From: Rhabdophis nuchalis
Taxonomy: Eukaryota; Chordata; Lepidosauria; Squamata; Natricidae
NCBI GenBank assembly: GCA_039707465.1
Contig: CM077651.1
Span: 20,891,019-20,955,018, forward strand
Direction of reading: 5' to 3'
Length of the DNA stretch: 64,000 bases
Every line of letters starts with the position of its first letter. Position 1 is the stretch's first letter. The notes under the pieces were generated by a model. It was given only the letters and a program-made list of their open reading frames with translations, was not told the DNA's origin and did not search any database. The position numbers were made by a program, and so were the translations under genes. Shown in pieces: positions 55,150 to 64,000 of the stretch.

Positions 55150-55880
55150 GATTGATATGAGAGTCCCTTGGTGCTCTCTGAGCTTGCTTGTTTTCTTGCA
55201 GATATTTTATTACCCTAACTAGATAACATCATCAGTAAGGAGCAGTGTTTGCTGTCAGTTCATATTCTGGTGTCTTGCCTGTCTGTGTGGGTGGGGGCGG
55301 TCTGTCAGTGTGTGTGAGAGTTCATGACTTGGAAGACATTGTAACAAGATTAGCCAATGAATAGACATAGCAACTAAGTCAGCCAATGAGGGCTGTTTGG
55401 AAACTGAAACAGTATTTGCTGTGTGAGCAAGGAGGAGACAGCAAGGAGCCTGGGTGTGGCTTAGCTCAACTATTCTGTACTAAAGCTGCATGTTGTGATG
55501 AGCTCTGAAACTAAAACTGAAACATAAAACTTCTTCCCTCTGCTTATGTGTTGCTTGTATTTGCTACCACATTAGAAAACCTGCTTTTGGTATTGTATAT
55601 TTACTTCATGTGTTATATTATATATAAAGAGAAGTTATTGAATCCTGCTGAATCAGTTAATCGGGTGTGCTTTCTGGATGTGATTGCTGCTGCAAACTCT
55701 GACATGGTCTTTGAGATTCTTTGGTTGGGCTTCAAAGCCCTTCAAAACATCCTAAGCAAACCAAAGGACCCAGCAACCCCAGAAGAAAAAACAGGAGTCA
55801 TCTACAACATACAATATAAGAGCTGCAACAACCACTACGTAGGACAAACAGGCAGAAGACTGGAATATTTGCATCAATGA
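55150..55880 (+). mobile_element. Penelope-like element fragment
   Basis: A non-coding segment (GGTGCTCTCTGAGCTTGCTT, CTAGATAACATCATCAGT; also at 60120) is followed by a coding segment. The clade call rests on the GIY-YIG motif and the flanking KDP..PEEKTG context typical of Penelope-like ORFs. Confidence 0.6.
55716..55880 (+). pseudogene. GIY-YIG endonuclease remnant of a Penelope-like ORF
   Basis: The frame reads ALQNILSKPKDPATPEEKTG, then GVIYNIQYKSCNNHYVGQTG and RRLEYLHQ before a stop. GVIY and HYVG correspond to the GIY and YIG motifs, and the R of QTGRR is the expected catalytic arginine region. The domain is cut just after these motifs, so the metal-binding glutamate and the rest are missing. 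In intact elements this domain cuts target DNA next to the RT. Confidence 0.7.
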
Positions 55881-57405
<1,525 letters not shown>

Positions 57406-57424
57406 AAAGGCTGGTGGTTGGGAG

Positions 57425-57642
57425 ACTCATCCCTCAGACCGATACGCTCCCACAGAGAGGGCCTCCTCAGGGTGCCGTCGGCCGGTCAATGCCGACTGGC
57501 GACACCCAGGGGAAGAGCCTGCTCTGTGGCGGGACCAGCCCTTTGGAACGACTTACCCCCTGAACTCCGTACCATCTCCGACCTCCGCCTCTTCCGCAAG
57601 TGTCTGAAGACACACCTATTCCAACTAGCCGGCCTAGCGTAG
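57425..57642 (+). pseudogene. L2 ORF C-terminal fragment
   Basis: Carries SLRPIRSHREGLLRVPSA, LATPRGRACSVAGPALWNDL and LKTHLFQLAGLA, then stop. No catalytic RT motif. Confidence 0.85.
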
Positions 57643-57835
57643 CCTCCAATTCTGACTCATAGATAGTTTTAAAATGGGGATTTTAATTCGGTTTTAGCAC
57701 AGGTTTTTTTAGTTGAATAAGTTTTTTTTTTAAAAAAAGTTTTATATGTTTGTATGTTTTTTAATATGCCTGTGCGCCGCCCTGGGTCCGTTTGGAGAAG
57801 GGCGGGGTATAAATTCAATAAAATCTAAAATCTAA
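57425..57835 (+). mobile_element. L2-clade LINE 3' end
   Basis: C-terminal coding part (to 57642) and 3' UTR with CCTGTGCGCCGCCCTGGGTC and GGGCGGGGTATAAATTCAAT. The 5' end is truncated. Confidence 0.9.
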
Positions 57836-58075
57836 ATCTAAATCATGCATATGATTTGACCTGGCTGTAATTATCATCCTCTTTTGGTTTAATAGCCATA
57901 ACTTTTTAGAAAGAATATTACCGTGTAAAGATGCGATGCGATGGTGATTGTGAACTCTATATCAAAAATTTAATTTATTAATATATTCATTTATCAAGAA
58001 GACCCAAAAATGACCCTCCTTTACTATACAAAATCAATGTCACCTTTTATTTAAATCAGGGACTGATTTAATCAT

Positions 58076-58815
58076 TATGTAGAGTTGGAAGGGACCTTGG
58101 AGGTCTTCTAGTCCAACCCCCTGCCTAGGCAGGAAACTCTATACCATTTCAGACAAATAGCTATCCAACATACTCTTAAAGACTTGCAGTGTTGGGGCAT
58201 TCACAACTTCTAGAGGCAAGCTGTTCCACTGATTAATTGTTCTAACTGTCAGGAAATTTCTCCTCAGTTCTAAGTTGCTTCTTTCCTTGATTAGTTTCCA
58301 CCCATTGCTTCTTGTTCTGTCCTCAGGTGCTTTGAAGAATAGTTTGACTCCTTCTTTGTGGCAACCTCTGAGATATTGGAACACTGCTATCATGTCACCC
58401 CAGTCCTTCTTTTCATTAAACTAGACATACCCAGCTCCTGCAACCGTTCCTCATATGTTTTAGTCTCCAGTCCCCTAATCATCTTTGTTGCTCTTCTCTG
58501 CACTCTTTCCAGAGTCTCCACTTCTTTTCTACATCGTGGCGACCAAAACTGAATGCAGTATTCCAAATGTGGCCTTACCAATGCATTATAAAGTGGTATT
58601 AACACTTCACGTGATCTTGATTCTATTCCGCTGTTTATGCAGCCGAGAACGGTGTTGGCTTTTTTGGCAGCTGCTGCACACTGCTGGCTCATCCACTAGG
58701 ACTCCAAGATCCCTCTCACAGTTATTACTATTGAGCGAGGTACCACCTATAGTGTACCTGTGCATTTTGTTTTTCTGGCCTAAATGTAGAATCTTACTTT
58801 TTTCACCATTGTTTC
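58076..58815 (-). mobile_element. CR1 LINE, C-terminal region and 3' end
   Basis: The 3' signature GGAAGGGACCTTGGAGGTCT is at the left, and the element runs 5' to the LTERFHHLGR-like region near 58815. It is 5'-truncated and the most intact CR1 C terminus in the window. Confidence 0.92.
58139..58692 (-). pseudogene. CR1 RT C-terminal fragment, one frameshift
   Basis: First frame (58692-58390): [75 protein letters not shown]. Second frame (58393-58139): [52 protein letters not shown]. The frames overlap by four bases around 58390, a simple indel. The catalytic FADD core is missing. Confidence 0.88.
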
Positions 58816-58825
58816 ACCATTATTA

Positions 58826-60099
58826 CCATATTTTTCAGAGTATAAGACGCACCGGAGTATAAGACGCACCCAGGCTTTGAAGAGGCATTTTTTTTTAAAA
58901 AAGTAGGTAGGTAGAGGGATAGAGAGAGAGATAAAGAGAGAGAAATACAGTAGGTAGGTAGGGAGAGAGAGGTAGGTAGGGAGAGAGAGTAGGTAGGTAG
59001 GTAGGTAGGTAGGTAGGTAGGTAGGTAGGTAGGTGGGAGAGAGAGAGAGAGAAATACAGTAGGTAGGTCGGGAGGGAGACAGAGTGTGTAGTTAGGTAGG
59101 TAGGTAGGTAGATAGATAAACGGATAGGGAGAGAGGGAGAGAGAGAGAAATACAGTAGGTAGGTAGGGAGAGAGAGTAGGTAGGGAGAGAGAGTAGGTAG
59201 GTAGGTAGGAGGGAGAGAGAAATACAGTAAGTAGGTCGGGAGGGAGACAGAGTGTGTAGTTAGGTAGGTAGATAAAAGGATAGGGAGAGAGAGAAATACA
59301 GTAGGTAGGTAAGTAGGGAGAGATAGTGTGTGTAGATAGATAAGTAGGTAGAGGGATAGAGAGAGAAAAATAGAGAAATAGAGAGAGAGAAATACAGTAG
59401 ATAGGGGGAGAGAGAGTAGGTAGGTAGATAGATAGAGGGAGGAGAGAGAGAAATACAGTAGGTAGGTAGGGAGAGAGAGAGTAGAGATAGGTAGGTAGGT
59501 AGATGTTTCCAGGTGTATTTACCCATGTGCTGGAGAAGGAAATCACTGGCCACCTTTGGAACAAATCTTTGTTTCTGCAGGCACAGTACTTGACCAACGT
59601 AATTCTCATTAATCACTCTAATTAAACAGCTTTCCGAAAGGGGGGAAAAAAACCCTTTTTGCACTGTGCAAACCTCCCCCAAACAGCCCATTTTTCACCA
59701 AAATGGGCCCGTTTTTCCCCAAATAAAAGGTAGGAACAGCCTTGGGGGAACTTGCAGAGTGCTCCTGGGGGATGGGGGGGCAAAATGAGGAAAAACGGCC
59801 CATTTTCATGGAAACAGGCCATTTTTTGGTCAAAAAGTAGCATGCATAGCCTTATGGAGGCTTATAGAGTGCTGCTGGGGGCTGGGGGGCAAAAATGCCC
59901 TGTTTGTTTGCTCATTTCTGGCCTCCCCAGCCCCCAGCAGCTCTCTGGAAGGCTCCATAAGGGTATGTGCATGGCCATTTTGGTGAAGGGGCGGGGTTTC
60001 AGGAGGCAAAAAATGCTGTATTCAATGTGTAAGACGCACCCAGATTTTCAGTCTCTTTTTAGAGGAAAAAAGGTGTGTCTTATACTCCGAAAAATACAG
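58826..60099. mobile_element. TA-flanked inverted-repeat element with minisatellite interior, 1.27 kb
   Basis: Left end CCATATTTTTCAGAGTATAA then GACGCACC; right end GGTGTGTCTTATACTCCG then AAAAATACAG. TA flanks both sides (58824-58825, 60100-60101). It is the same family as 46989. The interior contains a (TAGG)/(GAGA) minisatellite, then GC-rich AAACGGCCCATTTT / CTGGGGGATGGGGG repeats. The Ser/Leu/Tyr/Pro-rich minus-strand frames here are artefacts of the minisatellite. Confidence 0.8.
58903..59505. repeat. (TAGG)n / GAGAGA / AAATACAG minisatellite
   Basis: Variable blocks of TAGG, GAGAGAGA and AAATACAGTAGG alternate over 600 bp. The complementary motif CCTACTGTATTTCTCC is found at 8880-9020 and 9190-9290. 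Confidence 0.92.
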
Positions 60100-60119
60100 T
60101 ATTTGTTGTTAAGTTGTTG

Positions 60120-60180
60120 TTGCTCACTGAGCTTGTTTGTTTATTGGCAGATGTTTCATTACTCAACTAACTAACATCAG
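60120..60180 (+). mobile_element. Penelope-like non-coding fragment
   Basis: TGCTCACTGAGCTTGTTTGT, TTGGCAGATGTTTCATTACT and CTAACATCAG match the segment at 55178-55240. It is cut by a 66-bp hAT-type element. Confidence 0.5.
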
Positions 60181-60182
60181 GG

Positions 60183-60248
60183 CAGAGGTGAGTGCAGACA
60201 CTCTCACATTTGTGAACCAGTAGGGAAGGTATGTGTATACCACCCCTG
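60183..60248. mobile_element. hAT-type miniature element, 66 bp
   Basis: Termini CAGAGGTGAGTGCAG and GTATACCACCCCTG. The flanking sequences share CATCAG (60175, 60249), weaker than at the other loci. Confidence 0.55.
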
Positions 60249-60277
60249 CATCAGCACTAAAGTTTTCAGCCTTTAAA

Positions 60278-60430
60278 ACCTCGGAAGAGGGCTCTGCATC
60301 GGAGGCAGAGAGGGAGTTAGACAGCAGCGAGGCAGAATAACAGCTGGAGTCTGTTCCCAGTGTGCACATGTGCAGAGCTGCCACAAGACAAGAACAACTA
60401 AGAAAGCAGGGTCGACTTAAGAGTAAAGCA
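60278..60430 (+). mobile_element. LTR fragment, family of 10080-10647
   Basis: GAGGGCTCTGCATCGGAGGC, CCCAGTGTGCACATGTGCAG and CAACTAAGAAAGCAGGGTCG match the middle of the family. Confidence 0.65.
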
Positions 60431-60680
60431 GTTGTACAATAGAAGCCATTTAAGGCATTTAAGGCACAACAGGTTGTATCTTAACAGAACACACACCCTG
60501 AGGGGTGTTAGGGGTGTCTTATACCTCGCAGTATTTGTTTCCAGAGAGTAAGTCGTTTGTGCACCAAGTTTGGTTGAAATTGCTTGAGCCATTCTAGAGT
60601 TATGCTCTAACATGCACACAACACACATACACACGCACATATGCGCACACACAAAGAGCCATTTTTATATGTATAGATAA
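60431..60680 (+). repeat. 3' part of the repeat family seen at 8745-9560
   Basis: CACCAAGTTTGGTTGAAATTG, (CA)n and TTTTTATATGTATAGATAAG resemble its end (AAAATTTGGAAGCGATCGGT, TTATTTATATAGATAAGG). Assignment is tentative. Confidence 0.4.
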
Positions 60681-60999
60681 GCAAATAACAAACCTTGCAC
60701 TCATTTGAATGTGGAGCCCAGAAAAACCTTTGATTGTACAGTCACAGAAATCAGGGGTGTCGAGGAAGAGAAAAATGTCTTTTCCAAACATATCAGCATA
60801 GGTTAAAACAGGATGGTTTTTTTGCTGAGAGGTAGTGTAAGTTTAAAACCCCACAGGGCAATCAAAGTTGATGTTATCCTGGTCCAAATGAATATGCAAA
60901 TCATGAATCTGTTAATAGACCATTCCCCAAATGAATGGAAATTATATTGATAGTTTTATCTGATGGCCTCTTTTTCATCCACTCAGTTAAGATTCTTTC
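60681..60999. other. Unassigned sequence
   Basis: Nothing recognised. Confidence 0.4.
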
Positions 61000-61478
61000 A
61001 TACCTATGGAGTTAACAGCCGAAATTGTGACTGCTCTAATACTGGGAGAAGAGATTGGACAACCATTTGTCTGAAATGGTATAGGGCAGGGTTCAGCGAT
61101 CTGCTCTGGAGCCGCATGTGGCTCTTTCATCCTTCTGCTGTGGCTCCCTGTTGCTCAAAGTACGCGTCACAACCATGTGCAACCCCGCTGGACACATGAT
61201 TTATTGAGCTTTTCAACCCCTGGTAGGCCAACCATGGTTAAATCTAAGAAAAGTTTCAGAAGAAAACAATGTTTAATTCAACTACATATGATAGTTTTGT
61301 GGTCGCTCAGGAAATAGTCAGGCACGGGAAGGGTTTTGTGGCTCCCGGTGTTTTCTTTTCTGTGGGAAACAGGTCCAAATGGCTCTTTGAGTGTTTAAGG
61401 TTGCTGACACCTGGTATAGGGCTTTCTGCTTAAACAGGGGATTGGATTAGAAGACATCCAAGGTCCCTTCCAACTCTG
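61000..61478 (+). mobile_element. CR1 LINE 3' end split by a hAT element
   Basis: AGAGATTGGACAACCATTTG and CTGAAATGGTATAGGG are interrupted at 61087. The element resumes at 61422 with CTTTCTGCTTAAACAGGGG and the 3' signature CATCCAAGGTCCCTTCCAAC. Confidence 0.88.
61087..61413. mobile_element. hAT-type short element, 327 bp
   Basis: Termini CAGGGTTCAGCGATCT and AAGGTTGCTGACACCTG. GTATAGGG flanks it exactly (61079-61086, 61414-61421), inside CR1. A subterminal GAGCCGCATGTGGCTCTTT palindromic segment is typical of the family (also at 5245). Confidence 0.92.
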
Positions 61479-61507
61479 TTATTCTGTTCTGTTCTGTTCT
61501 GTTCTGA
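61479..61507. repeat. (TTCTG)n at a CR1 tail
   Basis: Five to six units in place of the CR1 tail repeat. Confidence 0.93.
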
Positions 61508-61579
61508 GCAGCCTACCCTAACTAAGTCCTTGCCTGAGCTAATTACTTCATCTGGATCACTACTGGAGCAAGGCCTGAT

Positions 61580-61645
61580 GCTGGCTGAGGAGTTCTGGGA
61601 GTTGAAGTCCCCCCATCTTCAAGTTGACAAAGTTGAGAAACACTG
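61580..61645. mobile_element. hAT-type end fragment (CAGTGTTTCTCAACC family)
   Basis: GGCTGAGGAGTTCTGGGAG, TTGAAGTCC and AAAGTTGAGAAACACTG correspond to the right half of the palindromic family. The other half is lost. Confidence 0.5.
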
Positions 61646-61731
61646 TCCTACAGCGTTTCTCAACTATCCCACTCCTTGAACTCAATCTCTTGGATGTAAT
61701 ATAACGACACCTTGTTGACCATCTTCTAGTT

Positions 61732-61866
61732 CAGGTGTGTCAAACCCACATCATCACTGCAATGTCACGTGATGAATTGGGACATTTTCCCCTGCGCTAA
61801 ACTGGGCGTGGGCATGGCCAGCGTGTGACACATCCGGCCCGTGAGCCCTGGCTTTTAACAGTCTTG
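61732..61866. mobile_element. hAT-type element A of an adjacent pair, 135 bp
   Basis: Left end CAGGTGTGTCAAACCC; right end TTTTAACAGTCTTG (diverged). Octamers TTCTAGTT (61724-61731) and GTCTAGTT (61867-61874) flank it. Similar to 40308-40414 (CTGGGCGTGGGCATGG segment). Confidence 0.85.
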
Positions 61867-61874
61867 GTCTAGTT

Positions 61875-62232
61875 CAGTGCGTCTCAATTATTTTCTGTCA
61901 TGCCCCCCTAGGAAGAAGAAAACATTTCGCGCGCCCCGCGCAACTGTTTTAATTTAGTTTATGGGTTTTTAGCGCAGGATCAATTTAATTTATTTTTAAC
62001 CTTGTATTTTGTTGTGGTCTTATTTGTGTTTTTAATTTGCCTGTGCCCCGCCTCGAGTCCCTTTGGGGAGAGAGAGCGGGATATAAAATTAAATTATTAT
62101 TATTATTAGTAAATAGTATCATTTGTCTATAAAATTGTTATAAGTACACCTCTGCCGAGGTCAAACGCGCCCCCCTTTACGGAGCCTCGCGCCCCCCCCT
62201 GGGGGGCCCGCCCCACTATTTGAGAAGCACTG
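61875..62232. mobile_element. hAT-type element B, with nested L2 3' UTR
   Basis: Termini CAGTGCGTCTCAATTATTTT and ACTATTTGAGAAGCACTG. GTCTAGTT flanks it exactly (61867-61874, 62233-62240), and the left copy is shared with element A. C-rich segments GCGCCCCGCGC and GCGCGCCCCCC lie at each side of the nested L2. Confidence 0.92.
61951..62110 (+). mobile_element. L2-like 3' UTR nested in hAT element B
   Basis: GGTTTTTAGCGCAGGATCAA, CCTGTGCCCCGCCTCGAGTC and AGCGGGATATAAAATTAAAT are the L2 3' UTR with an (ATT)-rich tail. Only about 160 bp were inserted. Confidence 0.8.
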
Positions 62233-62250
62233 GTCTAGTTTAACAGATTA

Positions 62251-62392
62251 ACAGAGTTGGAAGGGACCTTGCAGGTCATCTAGTCCAACCCCCTGCCCAA
62301 GCAGGAGACCTACATCTGCCTCTACCTAGGATTGAACTCACAACCTCCTGATTGGGAGGCGAGAGCTCTACCTCTAGGCCACAGATTATGCC
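62251..62392 (-). mobile_element. tRNA-derived SINE with a CR1-type tail
   Basis: Read on minus: A box TGGCCTAGAGGTAG, then GAGTTCAATCC as the B box about 40 bp on, then a CR1-type 3' end (GGACTAGATGACCTGCAAGG, TTCCAACTCTGTTA). ACAGATTA flanks both sides (62243-62250, 62393-62400). This layout fits a SINE moved by CR1. A CR1 tail next to an unrelated tRNA relic is the alternative. Confidence 0.7.
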
Positions 62393-62640
62393 ACAGATTA
62401 GTACTAAGGAGTCATCTTCTGAGGTAAAATGGATGGAACACCAACACAATCTAAATCCTCTTTCAGTAAGCTACCACAAGGTGGAGACATGGCCACATTG
62501 TGAAGTTACTGAATAAGATAACAAGAGTCTCATAACACTGTAAAGAAAATAAGGGAAATGTTGTAATCTTGATTTTTTTCTTTTCTTTTTTAGTTTTTTT
62601 TGGGGGGGGGAATTGTTTCATTTTAGCTACTCTTCCAAAT

Positions 62641-62862
62641 ACCTGAAGGCAGGACAAGAAGCAATGGATGGAAATTAATGAGGGAGAGAACCAACCTAGA
62701 AATAAGGAGAAATGTCCTGACAGTTAGAACAATCAGTCAGTGGAACAGCTTGCCTCCATTGGACAACCATTTGTTCTGAATGATATAGGGTTTCTTCCAT
62801 GAGCAGGGGGTCAGACTAGAAGACCTCCAAGGTCCCTTCCAATTCTGTTATTCCATTATTCA
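62641..62862 (+). mobile_element. CR1 LINE 3' end, internally deleted
   Basis: AGGCAGGACAAGAAGCAATG, CCTGACAGTTAGAACAATC, CAGCTTGCCTCCATTGGAC and GACCTCCAAGGTCCCTTCC follow in order. About 30-50 bp between 'gcctcc' and 'attggacaacc' are missing relative to other copies. Confidence 0.85.
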
Positions 62863-63013
62863 GTTTCTTTTATATTTTTCCCCGTTCTCTCTCCGCTGGC
62901 TTTTTTTAAGATTCCTTCCTATTACGCTTTTTCTATTTCAGATAATATTGACATAATTTTCAATTTAACTCATCAGATGTTATCCATTGTAACACTTTTA
63001 TAAAACTCATTTA

Positions 63014-63761
<748 letters not shown>

Positions 63762-64000
63762 AGAGTCAGAACAGAGATGGAAAGGATCTTGAAGGTCTTC
63801 TAATCCAGCCCCCTGCTCAAGCAGGAAATCCTAAACCATTTCAGACAAGTGACTGTCCAGTCTCTTCTTAAAAACCTCCAGGGATGAAGCACCCACAACT
63901 TCCGATTGAAAGCTATTCCATTGGTTAATTGTCCTTACTGTTAGGAAGTTTTGCCTTAATTCCAGGTTGCTTCTCTCCTTTGATTAGTTTCCATCCATTG
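63762..64000 (-). mobile_element. CR1 LINE 3' end, continuing past the window
   Basis: GGAAAGGATCTTGAAGGTCT, AATCCAGCCCCCTGCTCAAG and TTCTTAAAAACCTCCAGGG are the inverted 3' end. The coding region lies beyond 64000. Confidence 0.88.

Noticed and set aside
58803..59691. 268- and 143-codon minus-strand frames rich in Leu, Ser, Tyr, Pro and Thr
   Set aside because: They are translations of the TAGG/GAGA minisatellite inside an inverted-repeat element.

Overview
The window looks like intergenic or intronic DNA from a squamate reptile, most likely a snake. The case rests on the repeats: tRNA-derived Sauria SINEs with their usual tail, Bov-B (RTE) LINEs, several LINE clades side by side (L2, CR1 and an L3-like CR1, L1, Rex1-like, R4/Dong-like), a Penelope-like fragment with a GIY-YIG motif, solo LTRs, and many short hAT-type elements. 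No host protein-coding gene, rRNA or functional tRNA could be supported. The only long open frames are reverse-transcriptase (RT) remnants of LINEs, plus low-complexity frames inside simple repeats.

Layout. 0-5 kb: SINEs, LTR remnants and a CR1 RT fragment. 5.6-14 kb: three L2 3' ends, hAT elements, a 1.3 kb region bounded by inverted repeats, a duplicated minisatellite-bearing repeat, a solo LTR, an L3-like CR1, and a CR1 split by a hAT element. 15-16.3 kb: two head-to-head CR1 copies, one carrying a near-perfect palindromic hAT element. 17.8-18.8 kb: an R4/Dong-like LINE between two (ATT)n tracts. 19-25 kb: CR1 split by a hAT element, then two head-to-head L2 copies with the longest intact RT frames. 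25-31 kb: a SINE, a CR1 split by an L1-like insert that itself holds a hAT element, and a solo LTR nested in a hAT element. 31.4-31.9 kb: a GAGA/CA purine array. 33-41 kb: Bov-B, a fold-back element with a duplicated arm, a Sauria SINE with a 12-bp target duplication, and CR1 split by hAT. 41.3-42.8 kb: a Rex1-like LINE split by a solo LTR. 43.4-51 kb: old L2, hAT, a TA-flanked inverted-repeat element, L1 fragments, a 90-bp-arm palindrome and Bov-B. 52-64 kb: (GATA)n, hAT elements, Penelope-like sequence, (ATT)n, L2, CR1, a 1.27 kb TA-flanked element filled with minisatellite, an adjacent hAT pair sharing one target, a SINE with a CR1 tail, (AT)n, and a CR1 running off the end.

How it fits together. 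Autonomous LINEs (now truncated) supply the machinery, SINEs borrow their 3' ends, and non-autonomous hAT elements inserted later into both. Eighteen hAT-type elements can be closed by 8-bp flanking repeats. In thirteen of them the repeat has TA at positions 4-5, the pattern described for the Buster branch of hAT transposases. The nesting gives a relative insertion order at many loci. I found no evidence for a new multi-gene system. The most unusual items are the adjacent hAT insertions sharing a target, the fold-back element with a duplicated arm, the R4/Dong-like copy in (ATT)n, and an isolated 58-nt hairpin.
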